NCBI GenBank assembly: GCA_964586155.1
Contig: CAZPHC010000004.1
Location: forward strand, 180,745 to 244,744
Direction: 5' to 3'
Length of the DNA: 64,000 nt
Origin: SXNM01 sp964586155
GTDB taxonomy: Bacteria; Myxococcota_A; UBA9042
The position numbers were made by a program, and so were the translations under genes. This document shows, one piece after another, positions 56,991 through 64,000 of the stretch (its first letter is position 1; each line of letters opens with the position of its first letter). The notes beneath the pieces are model-generated. The model worked only from the letters and a program-made list of their open reading frames with translations, had not been told where the DNA came from and made no database searches.

Positions 56991-58226
56991 TCACGGTCGC
57001 GAAGGACCTGCCGAAGGTGCGGAAAATTCCGCACCCCCTGGGGCAAACGCCGCAGGTGTTGCCCCCGTCGGCAAGCGCAGGGTGACGGTGGTGCCGGCGC
57101 CGAGTTCGCTGTCGAGTTGGACCGTGCCGTGGTGCGCCTCGACGACGCGACGCACGATCGCCAGGCCGAGGCCGGTTCCGCGATGGCGCGTGGTGAAGAA
57201 CGGCTCGAACACGCGCTCGCGCACCGCCGGCGTCATGCCTGGGCCGTTGTCCGCGATCGAGAGCTCGACGACGTCCTCGTGACGCGTCGCGCAGACCCGG
57301 ATCTCGCCGCGACCTCCGAGGGCCTGGGCCGCGTTGATGATCAGGTTGAGGATGACGCCTTCGAGCATCGCGTGGTCCGCGCCGATGACGCAGGGCTGCG
57401 CCTCGACCAGCAGCTGCACGCCTGCGAGCAGGGGATCGGCGCTCGTCCGGCGGACGATGGACGAGAGCACCATGGCGACGTCGACCTGGGCGATCTTGGG
57501 CGTGCGCGGGCGCGCGTACTCGAGCAGATCCTCCATCGTCGCGTTCAGGGCCGTGATCCGCTCGAGGATGTCGCCGACCACGGCGTGCTCGGCCGTGTCG
57601 GCGGGCAGGCGACGCCGCACGATCTGGAGCGCGCCGCTGATGCCCGCCAGCGGGTTCTTGACCTCGTGCGCCACGACCGAGGCCATCTCGCCGAGGCGGG
57701 CCAAGGCGGTCTGCTCGCGCAGCCGCGCCTGGGCCTCGACGCGCGAGGTGATGTCCGTTCGGATCGCGAGGTAGCGGTGCGGCCGGCCGCGGCTGTCGAG
57801 GAAGGGCACGATCGTCGTGTCGACCCAATAGAGCTTGCCGCTCTTGGCCCGGTTGCAGATCTCGCCGCGCCAGACTTCGCCGCCAGCGATGGTGCGCCAG
57901 AGGTCGACGAAGAACGCGCTGCCGTGGACGCCGGAGTTGAGGATGCGATGGTTCTGGCCGATCAACTCGGCCGCGGTGTAGCCGGAGATCTTGCAGAAGC
58001 GGTCGTTGACCGAGGTGATGATGCCGCGCACGTCGGTCGTGGCGACGATCGAGGCCTCGTTGATCGCGACGCGGAGGTCCAGGAGCTCCTGGTTGGCCGC
58101 GCGCAGCTCTTCTGTGCGCTGGTGCAGCTCGGCGGTGGTCTCGTCGCGGCTGGACGCCGTCGTTGGGGCGTCCGCGGGCGTCGCCACGGCGGGCGCGGGG
58201 GGATGCTTCGGCGACGACTGCGACAT
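56991..58226 (-). CDS. PAS-domain sensor histidine kinase, NtrB-like
   Basis: This 411-residue soluble kinase has a Ser/Ala/Pro-rich leader, a helical linker (LHQRTEELRAANQELLDLR) and a PAS domain (about residues 50-175) with FCKISGYTAAELIGQNHRIL. HisKA carries phospho-acceptor His187 in VVAHEVKNPLAGI. HATPase motifs are N-box LIINAAQAL, G1 DNGPGM, F-box FEPFFTT and G2 GTGLGLAIV. It has no membrane helix, so it senses a cytosolic signal. The divergent receiver and NtrC-like activator genes are the likely partners. GGAG precedes the ATG. A palindrome overlaps its 3' end. Confidence 0.92.
   Translation of the reverse strand: MSQSSPKHPPAPAVATPADAPTTASSRDETTAELHQRTEELRAANQELLDLRVAINEASIVATTDVRGIITSVNDRFCKISGYTAAELIGQNHRILNSGVHGSAFFVDLWRTIAGGEVWRGEICNRAKSGKLYWVDTTIVPFLDSRGRPHRYLAIRTDITSRVEAQARLREQTALARLGEMASVVAHEVKNPLAGISGALQIVRRRLPADTAEHAVVGDILERITALNATMEDLLEYARPRTPKIAQVDVAMVLSSIVRRTSADPLLAGVQLLVEAQPCVIGADHAMLEGVILNLIINAAQALGGRGEIRVCATRHEDVVELSIADNGPGMTPAVRERVFEPFFTTRHRGTGLGLAIVRRVVEAHHGTVQLDSELGAGTTVTLRLPTGATPAAFAPGGAEFSAPSAGPSRP
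57016..57035. promoter_or_regulatory. Palindrome, possible upstream activating site for the sigma-54 promoter
   Basis: A 9-base arm GGTGCGGAA, a two-base centre AA and the matching arm TTCCGCACC form a perfect inverted repeat inside the 3' end of the kinase gene. Measured leftward, it lies about 130 bases upstream of the -24 element at 56888, the usual distance for a site bound by an NtrC-type enhancer-binding protein. That it is bound is inference. Confidence 0.45.
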
Positions 58227-58332
58227 AGAAGGCTCCGGGTGCAAATCTGCGGCGATGGTGCCGAGGTGCACGCCCGGGCGGCAAGGCCGCGCCGCCAGGT
58301 TTCGACCTTCGTCTGGGACGCGGCGAAGAAAA

Positions 58333-58363
58333 TTGCTGCATGCTGGCCAAAGGGGCCTAGCTT
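58333..58363 (+). promoter_or_regulatory. Weak promoter-like element before the receiver gene
   Basis: TTGCTG (58333-58338) and TAGCTT (58358-58363) are separated by 19 bases, 36 bases before the ATG at 58400. The spacing is one base longer than ideal. The element resembles other TTGCnn/TAGCnT pairs found in gaps of this window. Confidence 0.3.
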
Positions 58364-58399
58364 CGCGGACAGGCGGGCAGTCCAACCGGTGGGGCCACG

Positions 58400-58831
58400 A
58401 TGCTTCCGTTGTCTCTGATCAGCTCAGTCGTTCCGTTGGACGCGAAGCCGACGCGCGCGCGGCCGTCCGTCCTGGTCGTCGACGACGAGTTCCTGATCCG
58501 CTGGTCCCTGCGGGAGCTCCTGACGTCTGAGGGCTTCGACGTCGAGGAAGCGGCCACGGGGCTCGCGGCGCGCAAGCTCTTCGCCGAGCGGCCCTTCTCG
58601 GCTGTGCTGCTCGACATCCGCCTGCCCGACACCGACGGGCTCGGGCTGCTGCAGGAGCTGCTCGCGACGCGGAGCGTGCCGATCATCCTGATCACGGCGC
58701 ACGGCACCGAGGACATGGCGGTCGAGGCGCTGCAGCTCGGTGCCTATGGCTTCTTGCGCAAGCCGTTCGACGCCAACGAGATGCTGACCCTGGTCAGCGG
58801 CGCCGCGCTCCTCTCCACTCCGACACGTTGA
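58400..58831 (+). CDS. Stand-alone response regulator receiver
   Basis: This 143-residue receiver-only protein has the acidic pocket VVDDE, phospho-acceptor Asp72 (VLLDIRLPD), the conserved Thr in LITAHG and Lys in FLRKPF. It has no output domain. It lies 88 bases upstream of the NtrC-like activator gene and is divergent from the histidine kinase gene. The context suggests a phosphate sink or intermediate in a kinase-receiver-activator relay. GGTGGGG before the ATG serves as a ribosome site. It is very similar in sequence pattern to the receiver of the next gene, so a duplication is likely. Confidence 0.9.
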   Translation: MLPLSLISSVVPLDAKPTRARPSVLVVDDEFLIRWSLRELLTSEGFDVEEAATGLAARKLFAERPFSAVLLDIRLPDTDGLGLLQELLATRSVPIILITAHGTEDMAVEALQLGAYGFLRKPFDANEMLTLVSGAALLSTPTR

Positions 58832-58918
58832 CGCTGGACGGCGCGAGGGCCGCCTCGGTACGCTCTGGGCCTCTGCGATGTGCCCGGCGCGTCGCGGGGC
58901 CGCCGAGGGAGCCCACCG

Positions 58919-60385
58919 ATGACAGCCAGGCGAGACAGTGCGGATCGGGGCGACGCGGCGGGCGACGGCCTTGGCGGCGACGTCGGGCACGCGCGGTCGA
59001 CGCTCGCGGCCGGCGGCTCGCACGAGACGGTGCTGATCGTCGACGACGAGGCGCTGATCCGCTGGTCGCTGCGCGCCAGGCTCGAAGAAGACGGCTACCG
59101 CGTGCTCGAGGCGGCGACCGGAGCGGCGGCCAAGGAGCGCTTCGCCGAGGCGCCCGATCTGATCCTGCTCGACATGCACCTTCCGGACGCCGACGGGCTC
59201 TCGCTGCTGAGCATCGCGCGCGCCGATCTGCCCGACAGCGTCGTGCTGATGATGACCGGTGACACCTCGGTCGAGAGCGCCGTCGAGTCGATGCGGCAGG
59301 GCGCCTGGCACTACGCGACCAAGCCCCTGAACCTGGACGAGATCGCGCTGCTGGTCAGCAAGGCGCTGGAGTCCGGTCGGTTGCGCCGCGAAGTCCGCGA
59401 CCACCGCCGGCTTGCGTCGGCGCCGTATTCGTTCGACCAGATCATCGGGCACTCGCCGGCCATGGAGCGCGCGCGCCGCATGCTGCAGCGGATCGCGGCG
59501 GCACCCGCCGGCAACGTCCTGCTGACGGGCGAGTCCGGCACCGGCAAGGACCTGGCGGCCAAGGCGATCCACTACAACTCGGCCCGCACCGGCCGGCCGT
59601 TCATGAACATCACGTGCTCGGCGATCCAGGACACGCTGCTCGAGAGCGAGCTGTTCGGCCACGAGCGGGGCGCCTTCACCGACGCCAAGCGGGCCAAGCG
59701 CGGCATGCTCGAGGAGGCCGACGGCGGCACCGTCTTCCTCGACGAGATCGGCGAGACGAGCCCGGGATTCCAGTCCAAGCTGCTGCGTGTGCTCGAGGAG
59801 CGCAGCTTCAAGCGCGTCGGTGGCACGGTCGACCTGCACGTCGACGTTCGCATCATCGCGGCCACCAACCGCGACCTCGAGGCCGAGGTGCGCGCCGGCC
59901 GCTTCCGCGAGGACCTGTACTACCGCCTGCGCGTCCTGCCGGTGGAGCTGCCGCCGCTGCGCGACCGCGCCGGTGACGTGCCGCTGCTCGTGCAGAGCTA
60001 CGTGCAGAAGTACGCCGACGAGTTCCATCGCCGCGCGCCGCGGATCGACGAGGCCGCGCTCGAGGCGCTGAGCCGCTACAGCTGGCCGGGCAACATCCGC
60101 GAGCTGCGCAACGTCGTCGAGCGGGCCGTGCTGCTCGGCGACGGTGAGCTGCTGCGGGCCGACGACTTCCTGGTGCTGGATCGGCCGTCGTCGCGGGTGC
60201 AGACCGGGTTCGAGCTGCCGCCCGAGGGCATCTCGCTGGACGAGCTGGAGCGCGACTGCGTGCGTCAGGCGATGGCGCGCACCGCCGGCAACCAGTCCGC
60301 GGCCGCACGCTTGCTCGGCATCAGCCGCGATCAGCTCCGCTACCGGCTCGAGAAGTTCGAGCTGACGCCCATGTCCTGGGCCTGA
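58919..60385 (+). CDS. Sigma-54-dependent response regulator, NtrC family
   Basis: This 488-residue activator has a receiver (about residues 45-160) with Asp85. The AAA+ central domain (about 190-410) carries Walker A GESGTGKD (204-211), the sigma-54 contact loop GAFTDA (251-256) and Walker B TVFLDEIGE. A Fis-type helix-turn-helix closes the protein (NQSAAARLLGISRDQLRYRLEK). The contact loop reads GAFTDA instead of the common GAFTGA. The rpoH gene with its sigma-54 promoter and a palindromic candidate enhancer lies 2 kb away, so that is the most likely target. GAGGGAG precedes the ATG. It is followed after 14 bases by ccoI. Confidence 0.95.
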   Translation: MTARRDSADRGDAAGDGLGGDVGHARSTLAAGGSHETVLIVDDEALIRWSLRARLEEDGYRVLEAATGAAAKERFAEAPDLILLDMHLPDADGLSLLSIARADLPDSVVLMMTGDTSVESAVESMRQGAWHYATKPLNLDEIALLVSKALESGRLRREVRDHRRLASAPYSFDQIIGHSPAMERARRMLQRIAAAPAGNVLLTGESGTGKDLAAKAIHYNSARTGRPFMNITCSAIQDTLLESELFGHERGAFTDAKRAKRGMLEEADGGTVFLDEIGETSPGFQSKLLRVLEERSFKRVGGTVDLHVDVRIIAATNRDLEAEVRAGRFREDLYYRLRVLPVELPPLRDRAGDVPLLVQSYVQKYADEFHRRAPRIDEAALEALSRYSWPGNIRELRNVVERAVLLGDGELLRADDFLVLDRPSSRVQTGFELPPEGISLDELERDCVRQAMARTAGNQSAAARLLGISRDQLRYRLEKFELTPMSWA

Positions 60386-60399
60386 AGGGGACCGATCGC

Positions 60400-62919
60400 A
60401 TGGGCTCCATGATCGAGACGGCGACCTCGCCGGCCTCGCCGGCCACCGGTGCCTGTCTGCATTGCCGCGCGCCCGTGTCGCCCGGCGCGTCGTTCTGCTG
60501 CACGGGCTGCGAGGCGGTGCACACCGCGATCGCGTCGGCAGGGCTCGGTGATTGGGCCAAGCTGCGCGACGTCGACCGCGACGCCTTGCTCGGCGTCGCC
60601 GCGCGGCCACGCGTCGAGGCGCGCTACGACTACCTCGACAGCGACGCCTACCGGGCAGGGCATTGCGGCAGCGTCCGCTTCGCCGATCGCGAGCGTCCGG
60701 GCTTCGAGGCGACGTGGGCCGTCGACGGCATGACGTGCGTCGCCTGCGCCTGGTTGATCGAGGAGGTCGCCAAGCGCCAGCCGGGCGTGCGCGAGGCGCG
60801 CGTCGATCTGCTCGGCCAACGCCTGGAGCTCCGCTGCAACGACGACGTGAAGCTGGCGCCGCTGGCGCAGGAGCTCGGCACGTTCGGCTACGGCGTCGGG
60901 GTCGGCGAGCGCGAGGATCCGGGCCGCGCGCGCCGGCGCGACCTCGTCGACGTCGCGATCGCGGGCGCGATCATGGGCAACACCATGATCCTGGTGCTGC
61001 CGTACTACTTCGGGTTGCAGACCGGCCAGTTCGCGGAGATCTTCGGCTGGTTGGCGCTGGTCCTCGGCGCCGTCTCCCTCGTCGTGCCGGGACGTGTCTT
61101 TTTCGTCAACGCCAACGCGGCGTTGCGCATGCGTCACGTCAGCCTCGACATCCCGATCGCCCTGGGCCTCGCTGCGGCATGGCTCTACTCGGCGGTGCAG
61201 CTGTCGCGCGGCGTCTACGAGGAGCTCTACCTCGACTCGCTCGTGATGCTGGTCTTCAGCCTGCGGCTGGGCCGTTTCTTCCAGGCACGGACGGTCGAGC
61301 GGGCCGCAGCGCGGGCCAAGCTGCTGGCCTCGGCGATGCCGGAGCTGGTGCCGACCCTGCGCGAAGGGGCTTGGGTCCAGGTCGCGCCGGAGGAGCTGCG
61401 CGTCGGCGAGACCATCCGTCTCGACCCCGGGGCGCGCTTGCCGGTCGAGGCCGAGCTGATCGCCATCGTGCAGGGAGCGACCGAGTCGCGCGAAGGCGTC
61501 GCCCACGTCGATCTGCAGGTGGTCAGCGGCGAAGAGACGCCGCGGCCGCTGCGGGTCGGGGAAACCTTGCCGGCAGGCGCCAAGGCCGTCGACGACGCGA
61601 TGGTGCTGCGGGTCCGCGAGGAGTCGGTCGCCGCGCAGCTGCTGCAGTCGGGCACCGCTGGCCTGCGGCGCACGCCGATGCTGGCGGATCGGCTGGGGTC
61701 GGTCTTCACCTTCGTGGTCCTGGCGCTGGCCTTGGCCGGCTTCGGCTATTGGGCCGCGCATACGGGCATCGGCGACGGGCTGCGGGTCGCGATGATCGTG
61801 CTTATCGTGGCGTGTCCGTGCGCGATCGGCCTCGCGACACCGGCGACGGCGGCCCTGACGATCGCGGCGGCCGCGCGCAGGGGCGTGCTGGTGCGCGAGG
61901 TCTCGGCGCTCGAGCGCCTCGGCAAGCTCCGCCACGTCGTCTTCGACAAGACGGGAACGGTCACCGAGGGGCGCCCCGAAGTCATCGACGTGCGTTGGTG
62001 GGTCGAAGGCGCGACGCGCGACCTCGTTGCCGCGGCCCTCGCGGACCTCGAGGGGACGGCGCGTCATCCGATCGCGCGTGGCCTGCTGCGCTGGATCGAG
62101 GCCGCGGGGTGGCGCGAACGGTCGACGCCGACGACGGTGCGCATCCTGGGCGGCGAGGGCATCGAGGGCGAGGCACGCGGCGTGTCGCTCGTGGCGCTCT
62201 CGTTCGCCGCTGCGCTTCGGCGCGGCCTCGCTGCGACCATCGCGCCGGCGGACGCCTTGGTGCGCAGCGTCGAAGGGCAGGGGGCCAGCGTGGTCGTCGT
62301 GCTGCGGGGCGATGGGGGCGCAACGTCCGAACTCGTGGCCGCCTTCGCCATGCGCGACGCGTTGCGGGCCGACGCCGCGGACACCGTCCGTCGCCTGCGG
62401 GACGACCACGGCATGCAGGTGACGCTGCTCTCGGGCGACGCCTTGGCCGCGGTCGAGGCGGTCGCGGCCCGGCTGGGCGTCCACGACGCGGTGGCCGAGG
62501 TCGATCCGGCGGCGAAGGCCGCGCGGGTCGCAGCGCTCGAGGCAGCGGGCGCGGTCGCGATGGTCGGTGACGGCCAGAACGACGTCGAGGCCCTGCGTGG
62601 CGCGTCGCTCTCGGTCAGCCTTGCCGGCGCCACCCCCGCGGCCATCGCCAGCAGCGAGATCGTGCTGCAATCCGGCGGCCTCGGCGGCCTCGTCTGGCTG
62701 ATGGAGCGCGCTGCCGCGGCCCGCCGCGCGATCCTCGCGACCTTGGTCTTCGCCGCGGTCTACAACGCTGTGGGCGTGGCCTGGGCGCTCTCGGGCCGGC
62801 TGACGCCGCTCGCGGCCGCGCTGCTGATGCCGCTGAGCTCCATCAGCGTCGTGGCGATCGCCGTGCTCGCGAGCCGTCGCGCCGACCACGCCGGCGAGCG
62901 CGAAGTCTCGGGCCTCTGA
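60400..62919 (+). CDS. ccoI: Copper-exporting P1B-type ATPase for cbb3 oxidase (CcoI/FixI)
   Basis: This 839-residue membrane ATPase has an N-terminal Cys-rich segment (CLHC, FCCTGC) and an HMA domain with CxxC at Cys113-Cys116 (GMTCVAC). About eight membrane helices include the ion-binding CPC (472-474). The A-domain loop appears as SGEE, the phosphorylation motif DKTGT carries Asp516, and GDGQND and the HP motif are present. The layout, Cys-rich leader plus HMA, matches CcoI/FixI, which loads copper for the cbb3 terminal oxidase. The downstream ccoS and ccoN genes confirm that. It follows the activator gene by 14 bases. An in-frame ATG nine bases on is possible. Confidence 0.94.
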   Translation: MGSMIETATSPASPATGACLHCRAPVSPGASFCCTGCEAVHTAIASAGLGDWAKLRDVDRDALLGVAARPRVEARYDYLDSDAYRAGHCGSVRFADRERPGFEATWAVDGMTCVACAWLIEEVAKRQPGVREARVDLLGQRLELRCNDDVKLAPLAQELGTFGYGVGVGEREDPGRARRRDLVDVAIAGAIMGNTMILVLPYYFGLQTGQFAEIFGWLALVLGAVSLVVPGRVFFVNANAALRMRHVSLDIPIALGLAAAWLYSAVQLSRGVYEELYLDSLVMLVFSLRLGRFFQARTVERAAARAKLLASAMPELVPTLREGAWVQVAPEELRVGETIRLDPGARLPVEAELIAIVQGATESREGVAHVDLQVVSGEETPRPLRVGETLPAGAKAVDDAMVLRVREESVAAQLLQSGTAGLRRTPMLADRLGSVFTFVVLALALAGFGYWAAHTGIGDGLRVAMIVLIVACPCAIGLATPATAALTIAAAARRGVLVREVSALERLGKLRHVVFDKTGTVTEGRPEVIDVRWWVEGATRDLVAAALADLEGTARHPIARGLLRWIEAAGWRERSTPTTVRILGGEGIEGEARGVSLVALSFAAALRRGLAATIAPADALVRSVEGQGASVVVVLRGDGGATSELVAAFAMRDALRADAADTVRRLRDDHGMQVTLLSGDALAAVEAVAARLGVHDAVAEVDPAAKAARVAALEAAGAVAMVGDGQNDVEALRGASLSVSLAGATPAAIASSEIVLQSGGLGGLVWLMERAAAARRAILATLVFAAVYNAVGVAWALSGRLTPLAAALLMPLSSISVVAIAVLASRRADHAGEREVSGL

Positions 62920-62942
62920 CCCTTCGCGTCTTCGTTTCTTCC

Positions 62943-62970
62943 TTGCAAGGCCACCGCTGCGGCCTAGTCA
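62943..62970 (+). promoter_or_regulatory. Promoter-like element before ccoS
   Basis: TTGCAA (62943-62948) and TAGTCA (62965-62970) are separated by 16 bases, 87 bases before the ccoS ATG. The pattern is near-identical to the element at 56904. The -10 lacks the final T of the consensus. It falls in the 137-base gap after ccoI, where a separate ccoS/ccoN promoter would be expected. Confidence 0.3.
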
Positions 62971-63056
62971 TGAGCCCAGAGCGGCGCCGGGATCGGTCCT
63001 GGCGTCGTTTGTCTCGGAGGGAGGCCCGAGGCCTGCACGGAGTCAACGGATCAGCC

Positions 63057-63272
63057 ATGGGGATCGTCTACGTCTTGTTGCCCGCTTCGCTCCTGCTCGC
63101 GCTCGTCGGCGTCATCGCCTTCGTGTGGGCAGCGCGTTCGCGGCAATTCGACGGCGTCGAGGTCTCGGCCGCCAAGTTGCTCCTGCAGCGGGATCAGCCC
63201 GTGGATGCCGATCCAGGCGCCGCGGCCGTTGGGGAGAGCCAAGATGAGCGTCGAAACATTCCGCTACGATGA
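63057..63272 (+). CDS. ccoS: cbb3-type cytochrome oxidase assembly protein CcoS
   Basis: This 71-residue membrane protein has a single N-terminal hydrophobic helix (VYVLLPASLLLALVGVIAFVWAARS) followed by RQFDGVE. That follows the CcoS consensus (helix, then a W/F-A-x-x-x-x-Q-F/Y-D-D-L/V block). It is needed for haem and copper insertion into cbb3 oxidase in studied bacteria. The last 29 bases overlap the start of ccoN. A GGAGGGAGG-like run lies further upstream than usual. The ATG is chosen by the conserved N-terminus. Confidence 0.88.
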   Translation: MGIVYVLLPASLLLALVGVIAFVWAARSRQFDGVEVSAAKLLLQRDQPVDADPGAAAVGESQDERRNIPLR

Positions 63273-64000
63273 TGCCATCGTGCGCAAGTTCGCCTGGGCG
63301 ACCATGGTCTGGGCGATCGTGGGCATGCTGGTGGGCGTCATCGCCGCGCTGCAGATCGCCTGGTGGCCCGCGAACGGCGGCGTGCCGTGGCTGACCTTCG
63401 GTCGGCTGCGCCCGCTGCACACCAACGCGGTGATCTTCGCCTTCGCCGGCAACGCGATCTTCACCGGCATCTACTACTCGATGCAGCGTCTGCTCAAGGC
63501 GCGCATGTTCTCGGATGTCCTCTCGAAGATTCACTTCTGGGGCTGGCAGGCCATCATCGTCTCTGCGGCGGTGACGCTGCCGCTCGGCATCACGGCTGGC
63601 AAGGAGTACGCCGAGTTGGAGTGGCCGATCGACCTCGCCATCACGGCGATCTGGGTCGTGTTCGCCATCAACTTCTTCGGCACCATCGTCAAGCGCCGTG
63701 AGCGCCACCTCTATGTGGCGATCTGGTTCTACATCTCGACGATCCTGACCGTGGCCATGCTCCACATCGTCAACTCGCTCGAGCTGCCGGTGTCGCTGTT
63801 CAAGAGCTACTCGGTCTACGCCGGTGTGCAGGACGCGCTGGTGCAGTGGTGGTACGGCCACAACGCCGTCGGCTTCTTCCTGACCGCGGCGTTCCTCGGC
63901 TTGATGTACTACTTCATGCCCAAGGCGGCCGAGCGCCCCGTCTACAGCTACAAGCTGTCGATCATCCACTTCTGGGCGCTGATCTTCCTCTACATCTGGG
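63244..64000 (+). CDS. ccoN: cbb3-type cytochrome c oxidase subunit I (CcoN), 3' truncated
   Basis: The reading frame runs off the right edge after 252 codons. It starts with MSVETFRYDDAIVRKFAW, as CcoN does, at an ATG inside ccoS preceded by GGAGAG. Visible landmarks are LHTNAVIFAFAGNA with haem-b ligand His59 and WWYGHNAVGFF with His206, the first CuB ligand position. Both fall one residue from the known positions of characterised cbb3 oxidases. Several membrane helices are present. The remaining ligands and the cross-linked tyrosine lie outside the window. It is the catalytic subunit that reduces oxygen to water. Confidence 0.95.
   Translation, partial: MSVETFRYDDAIVRKFAWATMVWAIVGMLVGVIAALQIAWWPANGGVPWLTFGRLRPLHTNAVIFAFAGNAIFTGIYYSMQRLLKARMFSDVLSKIHFWGWQAIIVSAAVTLPLGITAGKEYAELEWPIDLAITAIWVVFAINFFGTIVKRRERHLYVAIWFYISTILTVAMLHIVNSLELPVSLFKSYSVYAGVQDALVQWWYGHNAVGFFLTAAFLGLMYYFMPKAAERPVYSYKLSIIHFWALIFLYIW

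Noticed and set aside
58340..58358. GG-N10-GC spaced sequence as a leftward sigma-54 promoter for the kinase gene
   Set aside because: Only the GG and GC are right; the flanking bases (TTGGCC and CAGCA) miss the consensus at several positions.

Overview
The window is a GC-rich, almost gap-free stretch of a myxobacterial (Myxococcota) chromosome. The evidence is the MYXO-CTERM-like tails on two secreted proteins, a large IgGFc-binding-type Cys-rich lipoprotein, many lipoproteins with Ala/Pro/Asp-rich linkers, a lysozyme and a matrixin protease, a sigma-54/enhancer-binding-protein module, an HD-GYP-derived protein and strong G/C bias at third codon positions. About 50 protein genes fill both strands. 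Many neighbours overlap by ATGA or GTGA. I see no rRNA, tRNA, CRISPR array, transposase or phage gene, and no gene-free stretch longer than 300 bases.

Layout. 1-5.7 kb: the end of an SDR-type threonine dehydrogenase, a DUF3347-like lipoprotein, then a leftward group of an RlmK-type methyltransferase, a glycosyltransferase, a small membrane protein and an IgGFc-binding-type lipoprotein. 5.9-15.6 kb: a rightward chain of five overlapping genes comprising a secreted protein, a GH25 lysozyme with a MYXO-CTERM tail, a 1065-residue membrane NTPase, an MscS channel and an SF2 helicase carrying a membrane hairpin. This is the best candidate for an undescribed system. 15.7-20.4 kb: a leftward group of an MFS transporter, a catalytically erased HD-GYP protein and a helical HEAT-like protein. 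20.5-24.3 kb: a PhnD-like lipoprotein coupled to a membrane diguanylate cyclase and CinA. 24.3-29.6 kb: an M20 peptidase with a receiver-PAS regulator, a SUMF1-domain lipoprotein coupled to a Gfo/Idh/MocA protein, and ferrochelatase. 29.8-35.5 kb: a methyltransferase-TPR fusion, a secreted protein, a matrixin protease and superoxide dismutase. 35.7-41.6 kb: a large trifunctional-type PutA, a membrane protein and a rhomboid protease. 41.6-51.3 kb: ApbE, a VWA/MoxR pair, ApaH, a SpoU methyltransferase, type II asparaginase, a HAD phosphatase and a lytic transglycosylase. 51.4-55.4 kb: a rightward group of an Mpo1-like protein, MutH, an unknown coupled protein and a DprE1/DprE2-like pair. 55.5-60.4 kb: a thioesterase and an RpoH-type sigma factor behind a near-perfect sigma-54 promoter, flanked by an NtrB-like kinase, a stand-alone receiver and an NtrC-like activator. 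60.4-64 kb: ccoI, ccoS and the start of ccoN for cbb3 oxidase.

How genes work together. The kinase, receiver, activator and sigma factor look like one cascade: phosphorelay, then a sigma-54 activator, then a stress-type sigma factor, with a palindrome about 130 bases upstream of the -24 element as a possible enhancer. The ccoI-ccoS-ccoN order shows that copper loading, assembly and catalysis of a cbb3 oxidase are encoded together. The lysozyme, matrixin and transglycosylase fit a predatory, envelope-remodelling lifestyle. The start-codon choices given below rest on Shine-Dalgarno spacing and gene overlap. No database search was possible.
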